Below, one piece after another: positions 35,296 through 46,741 of a stretch of DNA of 61,358 bases. Source of the DNA: Suillus spraguei (lineage: Eukaryota > Basidiomycota > Agaricomycetes > Boletales > Suillaceae); NCBI GenBank assembly GCA_016800925.1, contig JABCPU010000393.1, positions 1 to 61,358 of the forward strand, given 5' to 3'. Within the stretch, counting starts at the first letter, position 1, and each line of letters begins with the position of its first letter. The notes beneath the pieces were generated by a model. The model had not been told where the DNA came from. It searched no databases and was given only the letters and a program-made list of their open reading frames with translations. Made by a program: the position numbers and the translations under genes.

Positions 35296-36003
35296 TTACA
35301 AAGTCTCAGGTTTCGCGCACTTGCGCTTTTCTATTCTTCCCGTCTTAGGACACCTCATCTCTTGCCATGAAACAGGATCCATTGATGCGCCTAGATGATA
35401 GCTTAGAATTGTACAATATGGAAACAAGATTAACTCTCACCAGCTTCACTGGTGGCAAAGATAACACCAAGGTCGTTGCGCGCAGTGGTGATGTAGTAAC
35501 TGCGAGCATCACCAAGAGAAATCTACAATGATTGAGCGAATCATCTACCATGTTCACTGGATTAACTTACCACTACACCCTTGATGACATCTCCCCCACG
35601 AAAACAATCGCTGATCTTCACCTTGTCTTTCTCGGTAGCTCGAACATCTTGAGTGCGTATAACACCATTAAATTCTTCACCGGCCGGTAGAGGGATACCA
35701 TCAACAACTGAAATGGATACTATCGCCTGCAAAGGCGACAGACGAGTGACAGTCCCTAGTACGATTGAATTTGCTGCCGGTGGATGTGATCGTACGCGAG
35801 ATATTGCCAAGGTCTGCACACATTGAAAATCGAGCATGATTTAATCGTCAAGAGAATTAACCAACAGATCCTTCGTACTGTGCGACACCAACTAGGCTCG
35901 CTCTAACTTGTCCATCTTTTAAGTATAAACCTCCTCCAAGTTTTGGTGCTGGGCCACGAGGAAGGGATACTGATTGACCTGGGAGTAAGATATCGGACAT
36001 CAT
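35296..36003 (-). CDS. CSL4: RNA exosome cap subunit CSL4
   Basis: S1-domain cap protein of the nuclear and cytoplasmic exosome. Starts M(M)SDILLPGQSVSLPRGPAP, then GLYLKDGQVRASLVGV (N-terminal barrel). The S1 domain follows (NSIVLGTVTRLSPLQAIVSI; IRTQDVRATEKDKVKISDCF; GGDVIKGVVV; LGDARSYYITTARNDLGVIF). It ends with the zinc-ribbon-like end MDPVSWQEMRCPKTGRIEKR, in which the first Cys pair is not conserved, as in other CSL4 proteins. Introns split it into five exons. It shares a 208-bp divergent promoter with the pyruvate dehydrogenase E2 gene. Confidence 0.93.
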
Positions 36004-36211
36004 GGGAAATCAAGAGAGCCGAAAACGAACAGTTGCTTGGCAAATAATATCGTGGAACGATGTTGTAACAAGGAAAAACTCGGGAGACCGAGTATTACTC
36101 GCGTCGTTCGGATTTGTCGTTATTTGGCTGTGACATACTTCAAAAATCTCAGCCCACTCTGACTATATACTTCCGCTCTCGAGGAATCGCGTATTTGCTC
36201 TTTCAGCAACA

Positions 36212-37811
36212 ATGGCCTCCTCTTCTATCACTCGCGTCCTTTCACGGCGTATGTTTCTTATTTCTTTATGCTACTTACAGCTAATATCGTTCTATAGAGA
36301 TGCACATGTCTGCACGGAGACATGCGTTGTCCAAGTTCTCCATGCCTGCCATGAGTCCCACAATGACCGAGGGTGGTATCGCCTCGTGGAAAAAGGCGGA
36401 GGGTGAGACATTCACCGCTGGTGATGTGCTGCTCGAGATTGTGCGTTAACATGCTTGCTTCCACTCCATTTCTCATATCTGTCCACAGGAAACGGACAAG
36501 GCTACCATTGATGTGGAGGCCCAGGACGACGGTATTCTCGCCAAGATTATCGTATGTCAACCTCAAGCTTTACGCTTTTATCCTCTCACACAGCCTCGCC
36601 CGCATTTAGGCTCCTGATGGTTCGAAAAATGTCGCTGTCGGCTCGCCCATTGCCATCATGGCTGAAGAAGGCGACGACCTATCAGGTGCAGCTCAAATGG
36701 CCTCCGAGCCTTCGGCCGCACCTCCTTCCCCACCCAAGGAGGAAAGCACGCCTGAGCCTCCCAAAGCCGAGGCCACCAAGCCTACTCCATCCCAGGCAAG
36801 CCTGAACTTGTCAAGGGCGAACGGATATTTGCATCTCCCATTGCGAAGAAGATCGCTTTGGAACGCGGCATCCCGTTGGCCCAAGTTAAGGGCACTGGTC
36901 CTGAGGGGCGCATCATCCGAGATGACATCGAGAAGTTCCAACCCTTCGCGGCAGCAGCCTCAGCAGTCGCTGCCACCTCTTCCGCACCTGCCACTTCCCT
37001 TCCGGAATACACAGACACTCCAGTAACAAATATGCGTCGCGTCATTGGCTCGCGTCTCACTCAGTCCAAGCAAGAGCTGCCCCATTACTACCTGACTGTC
37101 CAGATTAACATGGACAAGACAATGAAGCTCCGAGAGGTCTTCAACAAGACGCTTGGCGAGAAAGACAAGGCCGCTAAACTCAGTGTCAACGACTTTATTC
37201 TCAAGGCTGTTGCATGCGCATTAAATGACGTGCCTGAGGCTAACTCGGCATGGCTGGGAGAGGTCATCCGACAGTATGTACTTCCGCGGACACAAATGTA
37301 TCAAGTCTAACTTACCTTGCATTTAGATACAAGAAGGCCGATATCTCAGTTGCTGTTGCAACTCCTACCGGTCTGATTACACCTATTGTGAAGGATGTCG
37401 GTTCAAAAGGATTGGCAACTATTTCTAGTGAAGCGAAAGCTCTCGCCAAAAAGGCTCGGGATGGCAAGCTCGCTCCTCAAGAATATCAGGTAAGTGATAT
37501 ACACTTTCATGCTGACTGAATGAAATTTATTGTTTCGATAGGGTGGCACGTTCACGGTGTCCAACCTTGGCATGTACGATATTGAACACTTCACTGCCAT
37601 CATCAACCCTCCCCAATCGTGCATCCTTGCTGTTGGTACCACGAAACCCACAATCGTCCCAGCTCCTGAGGAAGAGCGTGGCTTTAAGACCGTGAACATG
37701 ATGAAAGTGACGCTAAGCTCGGACCATCGGACCGTGGATGGCGCTGTGGGCGCTCGCTGGATGACTGCGTTCAAAGGTTACCTTGAAAATCCTCTCACAT
37801 TCATGCTCTAA
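36212..37811 (+). CDS. LAT1: Dihydrolipoyllysine acetyltransferase, E2 of pyruvate dehydrogenase
   Basis: Mitochondrial matrix enzyme forming acetyl-CoA. A presequence ([13 protein letters not shown], then [13 protein letters not shown]) precedes the lipoyl domain ([20 protein letters not shown]; lipoylated Lys in [15 protein letters not shown]). After an Ala/Pro linker comes the E1/E3-binding domain ([20 protein letters not shown] then [13 protein letters not shown]). The catalytic domain follows ([39 protein letters not shown]; active-site [15 protein letters not shown]). It ends NPLTFML, as in other fungi. Five introns. One -1 indel near 36790, between linker and binding domain, is needed and is likely a sequence error. 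Confidence 0.95.
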
Positions 37812-38071
37812 ACGTACGATGTTCTCGTGTCTTTGAGGTCTGCCCATTGTTTCTAGACTAGATTACATTTATCATATGCACGATTTGGGTGATGAACGCA
37901 TGATGTGAGGCGTTTTGTGCGGAGTTTATATTCTCCCCTCGACCTATGGTATTCGAAGGAAGATGGTTGTTCCTTCGCGGAGCTTAAGTATTTGTGCACG
38001 CACCCCTGAGGTCTTCAAGTTCGCGACTCTCCACGTCGTTTTTCCTCCAACAACTGATCGACGGCTCTGGG

Positions 38072-39660
38072 ATGGTGCACGATAGTAACGAGTACCTCAT
38101 CGAAACTCTGGGGCAACTAGTCGTGGCGAAAAAGGAAGCTACTGCCCTACGCGAGAGGCTCATAAATTCAGAAGAGGCACTGACAGAAAAGAACAGACTG
38201 AACGCATTGAAGCAAAATGAGAATGATGAGGTACGTAGACGCGATCTTTTTGACGTGCCCCTCGGCTAATTACCCGGACAGCTTCGTGTCAGAAACGCGA
38301 AACTCGAATCTGATATGATGCAATTGCAGAACACCCGGGTATGTCGAGTGCATATTGATGCGACTGCAAAAACACCCTATGATGTACTGACACATTGTCA
38401 GAATGCGGAACTACAGCTTGTGACGAAAGACCGCGATGCATTAAACGGATTATTGAAAGTGTCCGTGATGGATGTTACTACCCAGCAGCAGAGGGTAATT
38501 TTGAAAATAACTCGTCGGTTTAATGCTTAACGCATGTTATCAGGCTAATACACTAGAGCAACGGCTCCGTGAGTTAGACGAAGTAAAAAAAGCCTTGGCG
38601 CACGAAATTCAAGCAGCTGCACAGATCGTACGCGTGGATGTAGGACCATTTTCGGTTTATATGCATATATCATGTCACGCCAATTAACACTCCATTCAGA
38701 TCGGCGTGAACACAAATTCTCTCCCAACTCCTCCAAGCACGCCCGATGGCACCAAATTGCCAGTCATACGGGGCCCATCGACAGCTGGACCATTTCGTAA
38801 CCGAAACGTGACACAAGATAGAGAATCAGCAGATGTTGTTGTAGTATATCCTCCCTCTCAGTTACCTCCTTCTCGAACACAGGCTATTCAGAATGCTACG
38901 CAACTAATTCCTGACCTTCCGGATGACGGAACTGTATGTTTCACTCGAACCTTCTTATCAATACATATTGGGGGAGGGTCACAAGCTCTTATTTCAAAGT
39001 AAGCTCTCGACTAAGACTTATGTGTTGCATGGCATCGGCTTATGAACTTTTCAGCATTGCAGTGCCAAAACCTCTAGCACTAAAATTTGGTATAACAAGC
39101 TATCTTTGCCCGAACCTGTGGGAGAATCCTTGGTGTCCGACAAGCCCTGGAATGGCTGGGTACATGTTTGTTGGCTTAGGGGAGGAGATTCATAAGTTCG
39201 TTGAGCCAGAGGTACATGAACTCTTTGTTGGGGTTGCGAGAACCAATTACAGACTTATGGGCCGGTATCGGGCCCATCGTGTTGAACCCTTGACTGTTGA
39301 AGAATGGCTGACGCTCTCGGAGAAAGTAAGTGTAGTTAACGTCAAAGACATCCGAGTCATCCCTTGATTCTGGTCCATCAGGTTCGATCCAAGTACTGCG
39401 AAACCACACAACGAAAGGCAAAAGACTCACGTTCTGTTGAGAGCATAAACGCTGCTTATGAGCGTGGTGAACTTCGTGCTCCCTGCGTCAAATTGACATG
39501 TCTTGATTTCAAGGAGGACCTCTACGAGATACTCAAGGCGCAAAAAATAAGACAGAAAAACACGAATTCCTCGTCATCTCAGCATTCGATTAAACAGGAA
39601 TTGCCTGATGCGCGCTCGTCACAAAAACGCCGCCGCATTGAAGACACTGGGGCGAGTTAG
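38072..39660 (+). CDS. DUF6697-domain protein with N-terminal coiled coil
   Basis: Starts MVHDSNEYLIETLGQLVVAK, forming a coiled coil (KKEATALRERLINSEEALTE, NTLEQRLRELDEVKKALAHE). A Pro-rich linker (SLPTPPSTPDGTKLP) leads to a C-terminal globular domain: KTYVLHGIG; NGWVHVCW or GYMFVGLG according to frame; VARTNYRLMGRYRAHRVEPL; EEWLTLSEK; then APCVKLTCLDFKEDLYEILK and a basic tail SSQKRRRIED. This YxxxGxYxxxRxxxLxxxEW...PCVxLxCxxFxxxLYxxL pattern is what I know as DUF6697, an Agaricomycete domain of unknown function. Exon joins around 38935-39190 are uncertain. Confidence 0.7.
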
Positions 39661-39865
39661 ATACTTACGTAAGTCGCTTGAGACAATCGCGATCAGCATC
39701 AGTGACTAGTACTAGTGACTGTTGCTTACTAGTCTACTACTACAATACTCTAGTCCACAAGGCCTAATCACTTTGTGTCATAGCTTCGATTCCATTCCCT
39801 GTGACTGTGCTTTTTATGAAACGTCGAGGCACGAGAACTAGACAACTAGACAGACATCTTGAACA

Positions 39866-41323
39866 ATGCCAGGCCGTCGTCGCGAGTCTCCGCTTAAGAA
39901 TCCAAGTTGAGATTCAATTGTTTCGTAACGAACAACACTCACCGACTTCGTCAGGCAGGGCATATATCGCACTAGGATTGGAGGGGTCAGCTAACAAATT
40001 CGGCGCAGGAGTCATCAAACATGGTGTCGATGGATCAACCGAAGTGCTCTCGAACATCAGACATACTTACATCACACCCCCTGGGGAGGGATTTCTTCCC
40101 CGAGACACTGCTCAGCACCATCGAGAATGGGCATTGACGGTGATCAAAGATGCAGTTGCAAAAGCAAACATTACGATGCACGACCTCGACTGTATATGTT
40201 ACACCAAAGGTTGGCTGGATCATTGGTGAAGTCTCATGTCTTAAACGTTCCTCCAGGCCCCGGTATGGGTGCACCTTTGCAGTCTGTTGCTCTAGTTGCT
40301 CGGACCCTGTCATTGTTGTACGAGAAGCCCCTCGTTGGTGTCAATCATTGTGTAGGACGTAGGTATATCCAATCGCGGGTCATAACTGCCACTGATATTG
40401 TCGAAACAGACATTGAAATGGGACGGCAAGTCACCGGAGCCCAGAATCCAGTGGTACTATACGTATCTGGTGGCAACACACAGGTCATCGCATATTCACG
40501 ACAATGCTACCGGATCTTTGGAGAAACACTCGATATAGCTGTTGGAAACTGCCTCGACAGGTTTGCCAGAGTAATAAACCTGAGCAACGACCCAAGTCCA
40601 GGATACAATATTGAACAAGAGGCGAAGAAGTGTTTTGTTTTATTCCTGTTCGTGGTATTTTAATTGACCTGGCGTTCACCCAGAGGGAAACGACTCGTCC
40701 CGTTACCTTACACAACCAAGGGAATGGATGTTAGCTTGTCTGGCATATTGACCTCGATCGAAGCCTACACATCTGACCGTCGGTACCGGGCTCAGGACGA
40801 ACCTTGTGAAGAGTCAGAAGATATTATCAGGCCTGCGGATCTCTGTTTCTCCCTTCAAGAGACAGTGTTCTCTATGCTCGTTGAAATCACAGAACGAGCG
40901 ATGGCTCATATCGGGAGCAAGGAGGTACTTATCGTTGGAGGAGTTGGCTGTAAGATATTTGTTCTAACCCGTCATGGCTAAACCGATTTATCTACCTAAA
41001 GGTAATGAACGCCTGCAAGAAATGATGGGCATCATGGCACAAGAGCGAAGTGGATTGGTATTTGCGACTGATGAACGGTTAGTTTCTGAAGTACCAATCA
41101 CGTGGTTTTCTTATTCACAATCTCGCAGTTTCTGTATTGATAACGGCATCATGATTGCTCAGGCTGGTCTACTGAGCTACCGCATGGGATTTCAGACACC
41201 TCTTGCAAAGAGCACCTGTACGCAAAGGTTGGTACCTCAATACCATGGATTGATCTTGAAGAAAATAATTGTTTGTCTTGAAGATTCCGAACCGACGAAG
41301 TGCATGTTGCATGGCGACCTTGA
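39866..41323 (+). CDS. KAE1: tRNA N6-threonylcarbamoyladenosine synthase KAE1 (OSGEP)
   Basis: Catalytic subunit of the KEOPS complex, making t6A37 in ANN-decoding tRNAs. Spliced start [14 protein letters not shown] leads to the ASKHA fold: [38 protein letters not shown]; the metal-binding motif [14 protein letters not shown], formed across an intron; [63 protein letters not shown]. It ends [16 protein letters not shown]. About seven introns, all short. Complete and in frame. Converges on the GT8 gene with 62 bp between stops. Confidence 0.95.
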
Positions 41324-41385
41324 ATGTTTTCAACACCCACGGATCTATTCTATAGTCAAAATATCGTCAGTACCTGCCTGTATTA

Positions 41386-42465
41386 TTATTGTGCAACATT
41401 CGCCAACACCAGCTTCCAGTCCTCAGGTTCTCCTTTCATTTCCTGGCCGAGCTGCTCTAACCTCTGCCACCACCACCTGTGACTCTTTGCGTACTCTTCT
41501 GTATCATCTTCAGATACCCTGGCCTGCCAAGGCTTGTCCGCCAAAATGTAGTGAAGGCATCTGATCTCCTCATCTCTCCACAACGGTTTGTGAATCAACA
41601 TCAATGTCTTGAGCGCATTGTAACACCATGGAAGAGGTTTCCACATTCCTCTAAATAAATCTGACAAGAGGTCTTGGTCTGGGAATGACCAAGTTGATAC
41701 TAGAGGCGAAGTGTAAAGGTGGTTATAGACGGCCTCTGCAAGAGCCAGAGAAGGGTTGAGAACCACAATGCCAGAGTTCAGCTGAGTGTGCGGACGTGGG
41801 CTTGCTTCGGTGATGACCATTGGAGTAGTTAAGCCGGAGGGGTGAATCAACGGAGTATATGCGCAGTTCTCAGGAACCCTGTAAGATTAAATATGAGGTA
41901 TTATAACGACAAATAGTCAAAAAGCATACCAATCAGCAGGATAGTGGGGCAGCTTGCGTGGGTTACAAGCACACACATGCGCGGCAGCTATCCAGTTGTT
42001 TGGGAGATCGATATCAAATAACTCATCCATATTGCGCATCACAATCATATCGGCATCCATAAGGACAACACGCTATGGTCAAAAACACATGTAAGTCATG
42101 ACCACTGTAGAATCTAAACCAAATACCTCATATTCCTTCAATTCAAATGCCCTTTATTTCACAATCAGTTGTTCTTCAGCACCGTAGCTGATCTACACAC
42201 ACCTCAGCTTGGTCCATGTGTCAGCAAATCTTGCATCATGGGTTGGCAGTGAATGCTTTCCCTCCGGAGGGTGCAGCGATTCGAGAGGTCTCGTGGAAAT
42301 ACCCCTTCGCTCCAAAACACTCCGAGCATCCTGAGTCAGCGTAGGAGTGACCATCACAACAAGAGGGAACGCAGAATCCACAGATCTAAGGGTATGATCA
42401 AGCACCAGAACGCCAGGTAAATAACTGGTTTTTGTGAGTAGAGTTACATAGGCCCTTCGAGCCAT
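41386..42465 (-). CDS. GT8-family glycosyltransferase (glycogenin/galactinol-synthase-like)
   Basis: Nucleotide-sugar-dependent transferase with a GT-A fold. Starts [20 protein letters not shown]. The DXD metal site is in [20 protein letters not shown], followed by [39 protein letters not shown] and [20 protein letters not shown]. It ends near [12 protein letters not shown]. The C-x-C-N-P segment and short length (about 310 residues) match a fungal GT8 subgroup annotated as glycogenin-like or glucose N-acetyltransferase-like. No self-glucosylation tyrosine could be assigned, so I do not call it glycogenin. No signal peptide evident. Confidence 0.85.
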
Positions 42466-42884
42466 TGCGATCGATATTACAGAGGAAAGAGGGGGGAGCG
42501 ACAAAGCCAAGATAAAACGGTAGCGAATCGATCGATAATCTCTCAAAAATACTACCGAAAAATCGGACAGTCGGAGGTACCGGTTGCGGTCCTACTTAAT
42601 TACAGTCTTTTGATAGCACATTTTCAATCAATCTGCATTAGGCGAAAAGCAGTTTTCGTGCATATATCCAATCATCTTCTTGCTAAAACTTGGAATGCGG
42701 TATGATCGGATGGGGGACCTCACAAGGACTTGAGGAAGGTTCGGTATAACTCATGCAGAGGGATTCGTGTACATGCGCAATGATAGAGAACTAAGAACAC
42801 ATTCCAAGAATAACATGGGATTTAGCGTAAGCGGCTGTCATAAAAAATAACTCAGTTGAGTCCACGATACATAAAAATTGAAGC
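42466..42884. other. Intergenic
   Basis: Promoter of the GT8 gene and 3' flank of the eS28 gene, both on the minus strand. Nothing else seen. Confidence 0.35.
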
Positions 42885-43187
42885 CTACCGAGCTTCACGT
42901 TCGCTCTCTAGAAGTGCAAGGATATCCTCCTCCCTCACAGGACCCTTGACGTTGCGAATAATTGTTCGTGTAGTGTCATCCATGAATTCAACACGGACTT
43001 GCGTGACTCCACCACGGGAGCCGGTGCGTCCGAGAACCTAATACCAGAAGTTGGAATGAGTATGCTCGCCCAGGGTCAGCATGCATATTAACCTTGATAA
43101 CCTTAGCGAGTTTGACGGGCGCTTTTGATGAGTCCTGGAGAAGGTGAGTTGCACGAATGGCTTGAGACTACAGGGCTTGCTTACCAT
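42885..43187 (-). CDS. RPS28: 40S ribosomal protein eS28
   Basis: Small-subunit protein near the mRNA exit channel. Three exons: ATG alone (43185-43187), then [14 protein letters not shown], then [20 protein letters not shown] through [20 protein letters not shown] and AR. About 66 residues with the invariant GRTGSRGG loop and the EREAR end. The first intron starts directly after the start codon (GTAAGC) and ends CTCCAG at 43135. Intron 2 is 55 nt. Ribosomal protein genes in fungi often carry an intron close to the ATG. Confidence 0.95.
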
Positions 43188-43499
43188 ATTTATTGGGGCT
43201 ATCGACAAGCGATGGACGAACTTTTGGCGTGGATGATGGATGTTTAGAGTTTGAGATAGACAAGGTTTCAATCAAACTCCGACGGCAATTTCCGACCATG
43301 AGAACAGCTGTAATGGGCCATCATTGACTAACGAGAATATTAGCCGGAAGAGGTGTGTTGTATAGTGATATGTATGATTGGCAGATAATCGATAATGTTT
43401 TAACCGTACTAATCATATGTAGTACATAGTTGTTCGCCGTCCTCGTGAAACACCTGGAAAGGAAACGTCCGCAGCTGGTATGCTCTTCAACAATAGTAC

Positions 43500-43640
43500 G
43501 CCATTTGCTTTCGCGCACAATGATCAACCAATATATCAACGAAAATTGCGTACATTTCAGCACGATATTCGAGGATTGTGTATGTTGGACTTCGCCACTG
43601 AATTTGGAGCAGCTCAAGATCGTACGATGTTTCAAATTGA
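43500..43640 (+). pseudogene. Remnant 3' exon of a DUF6533-type membrane protein gene
   Basis: Encodes NENCVHFSTIFEDCVCWTSP followed by LNLEQL, matching the C-terminal exon of the intact gene at 44629-46297 (NENCVHVSTTFEDCVCWTSP then PNLELP). The same strand is used. Upstream transmembrane exons are absent, so this is a truncated duplicate of the neighbouring gene, not an independent gene. Confidence 0.75.
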
Positions 43641-44628
43641 GGAAGGGGGTAGAATATAAGTGACTCGTGTGCAGCCTGGGCACGCTTCAACTTGGTGTTC
43701 AAACTCTCATCAGCAAATCACTTTGCCTCTGTGGGCTCTGTACAGTTCTGTACAGAACTGAGAAGGGACCAAGCTGTGGCCAGCCATTTTTTGGTGATGG
43801 CCCTGGTAGGGTTTCTTAACTTACTTAGAGTAAGTTAATTCTGTCCGTTCGTGCCTTACATGATGGCATAGTGCAGCACAGCACAGGTTTATCAGTGATT
43901 CCAGGGGACCCGTAGTACCAAATACACACACAGTCCATGAATCTACCCTCTTCCTCCCAAGTACCTCTCTCATCATCCCTGCTCTCCACTCCCACTTTGA
44001 GGGCCAAGCTGTCGTTCCTGTTCCGCAAATAGTCAAGTTAATTATGTTCTCATAAATGCAAGATACTTAGCCTTAGCTTCACCGATCGCTGCTCTCTTCC
44101 TCGAAGACATCGTAACGATGTCTATGCAAGAGATCACGTTGCCGTACGGACGTCAACATGTTAAGGCCATGCAAGCCCTTTGCTCATTCCGAGGTTCGAC
44201 CTTAGACCATGGACTGACTATGGGTTATATTGATTATGACGGGACTTCGTTTGATGTTTTCCAGCCAATCCTAGTCGGGGTAGATAAGCACTGCCCATGC
44301 TACTTGACAAGAGAGATTGGACAGGCAGAGTCTAGTCCAAGAAGCAGCAGTGACGCAGGGTGACCCTTTAAATTGTCAGTCGTGTGATCATCGATATCCT
44401 TACGACCTTTCCGTTGGTAGCGAATTATCAGTGAGTGATTTGTGATATCAAATGAAAAAGTGTGGCGCTGCAAGCTTGACACAATGTCGTACAATTTCCA
44501 TTAGGACACCACAAGCTCACAACCCTTACGAGTTAACGAGATTCTGATGTTCCCTATAACTATTGTACGTTGGTGACCAGTAGCCCATCCTTCACTCTTT
44601 GAATTCACCATTTCATTTGCACAGTTTA
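43641..44628. other. Intergenic with two perfect short palindromes
   Basis: AGTTCTGTACAGAACT (43744-43759) is a perfect 16-bp palindrome. TTAACTTACT-TAG-AGTAAGTTAA (43816-43838) is a hairpin with 10-bp perfect arms. Around 44030 there is a related TCAAGTTAATTA. I see no gene; the downstream part is the promoter side of the DUF6533 gene. Confidence 0.5.
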
Positions 44629-46297
44629 ATGTCGGGACTGGAAGAATATCTCTATGCTCTTGACTGGAACAACAACACATCAGGTTCGTGAGCCCTGTTG
44701 AAGACGAATCGTCGAGCTAAACTTCGTCATTTTCCAGTTGCAGTCATTGCTCTGATCTCCTATGAGTATAGTCAGTAGCTTTCATGGATCTTGCAGTGCG
44801 GCTGAGCGTGATATTATCTAGTACTTCAGTTCGATAAAGAGGTAACTAGGAGGCTGTTTCGTCGTCGTCGACTACTCACGATCATATTGTCGCAGGTCAC
44901 ATTTGTTTGGGTTAGAACTCAACCCCAATGATATGAGGATCTGGAAACTGACCGATTATGCAGCAAAGACAGTGGTCAGCGATGTCATGCCTATACCTTG
45001 TTGTGAGCTCTACCCTACCAGATTGCTTCATGGATTCCCATTTTTATTGCTATGTCAGGTTCGATATCTCGGTATTATCCTTGCAATGTACGTCGCAGTG
45101 GCCGTATCCTTCAGATGGTACATCTGTATGCTGGCGCTGACGTCTGCATAGGAATTCTTCCATCTGTACGTGACGTGATACCGACTGAGCCGTCATTGAC
45201 TGACTGGCGCTAGGGGGAGGTCTATTTTATATACCTGAAGCAGTGAGTCTCATTGATTCTTTCTTCAGAGAGTTCTAGGTTAACCAAGATCCAGCCGTAA
45301 GTCAGAAGTTCTTTCTTACATTTTAGCGGGTCTAATTCTGCTGCTGACCTCTTGTCTAGTTGTGAGTATCTCGTATTCGACAGAAACTAACTTTGCTCAT
45401 CATGAAATTGAAATAGGTTATGGTATGTTTCTGTTCATGGAATGGGGGTTTTCTGTATATTTTTGCTTGACAGAAGGTAAGTCACATCATAGCAAGCGTT
45501 CTCGCACCTTCGCGCTTACCTATCTTGCGTTTGCAGTCATTCTCATCTGGCGTCTTTACGTCCTATACAACAAATCCAAGCTCATACGTTATGTTCTACT
45601 GGGGTTTTTCCTACCTATCGTCGGGCTCTGTATAGCGGTGGATACATTTTTATGGAGTCGACTCTCAGCGATCTCAGGTGAGTCTCTATTTTGATTGAAT
45701 TATTCGCAAGTTGATGGCCGGTTACACAGTGCAAGAAATCACAATAACTCCGAGTATCAAGTACTGCACAGCGTCCTTCCACATCGGGCCTGCGACTGCC
45801 GTATATACTTCCATCCCCGTCATATGCTTTGATATTTTCTTGGTCGTTCTCGCCATTATCATCCTCAGGAGGCACTTGAAAGAACAAAAGGAACTTGAAA
45901 TGAAACCTAACACCTACATTGTAATGATCGTCCGATATCATATCATATACTTTGTCCTGTAAGTTTCCCTTCGTTTGTTGTATTCTCCGAAAGCATTTAT
46001 TGAACCACGCTAGGAATTTGACAACTCAAATATTCACGGCAGTATTATGGGCCAACCTTCCGGTATGGTCTCCTATGATTCTACAGAGATCTGTTCTAAT
46101 GCAGACATGCACAGACGGTGGTGATGAATTTCGTACTATTGTTCAAGTATACTGCGCCATTAATGATCGTGCCGCGTCTTATCATCAGCATTTGGGATAC
46201 ACATGCCAACGAGAACTGCGTACATGTCAGTACGACGTTCGAGGATTGTGTCTGTTGGACTTCGCCACCGAATTTGGAGCTTCCCGAGATTGCATGA
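44629..46297 (+). CDS. DUF6533 seven-TM-like membrane protein
   Basis: Agaricomycete-expanded family of unknown function. Spliced reading: MSGLEEYLYALDWNN, VAVIALISYEY, LQFDKEVTFVW, QRQWSAMSCLYLVVRYLGII. Together these form the DUF6533 module (Y-D/E-Y...DxEV...W...RY). Later membrane segments include LIWRLYVLYNKSKLIRYVLL then GFFLPIVGLCIAVDTF and PVICFDIFLVVLAIIILRRH. The C terminus is LIISIWDTHANENCVHVSTT with FEDCVCWTSPPNLELPEIA, ending at 46297. Very intron-rich (more than nine short introns), so exon edges are approximate. A 3' fragment of a duplicate lies 1 kb upstream. Confidence 0.75.
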
Positions 46298-46599
46298 GGT
46301 TCCATATTGAGGAAGTATGCTTGCTCCTAACTAGCGTATGCCTCAAATACCTACTCAGCGAAATATTTGTCTCTAAACCGAGTGGAATCTGTGAATAGAG
46401 ATTTGTTGTTGATATATTTGTGTATCGACTACCACGCCAAGTGCAGCAGTCTGATGACAAATGCATGCCCAAGGCTTATGGCATAAGTCTCAATCATATT
46501 TTCTGACCTTCGCTTATCAACTTGTTGTTACAAGAACACCTTCTTGCGCCCTACTTTCATTTTTCCTCCTATGCATCGCATCTACTGTAGCGTTTTGAC

Positions 46600-46685
46600 C
46601 TTAGGTTCGTCACAACGTCGCTAGCCTGACAAACCAAACCTATTTTTTGTGACAGTCACACAAAAAATGGGTAGACGAACCTAAG
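46600..46685. repeat. 86-bp inverted-repeat element
   Basis: CTTAGGTTCGTC (46600-46611) and GACGAACCTAAG (46674-46685) are perfect 12-bp inverted arms. Between them lies a second imperfect palindrome centred on 46654 (TATTTTTTGTGAC / GTCACACAAAAAATG). The whole segment could fold as a long hairpin. It sits 57 bp past the stop codon of the Ulp1-DDE transposase, so it is either a small MITE-like insertion or part of the transposon end. Confidence 0.7.
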
Positions 46686-46741
46686 TTTGTGACATTATGT
46701 TCATATGCAATTTCTGTAGAAAATATGACCTATAACCTATA

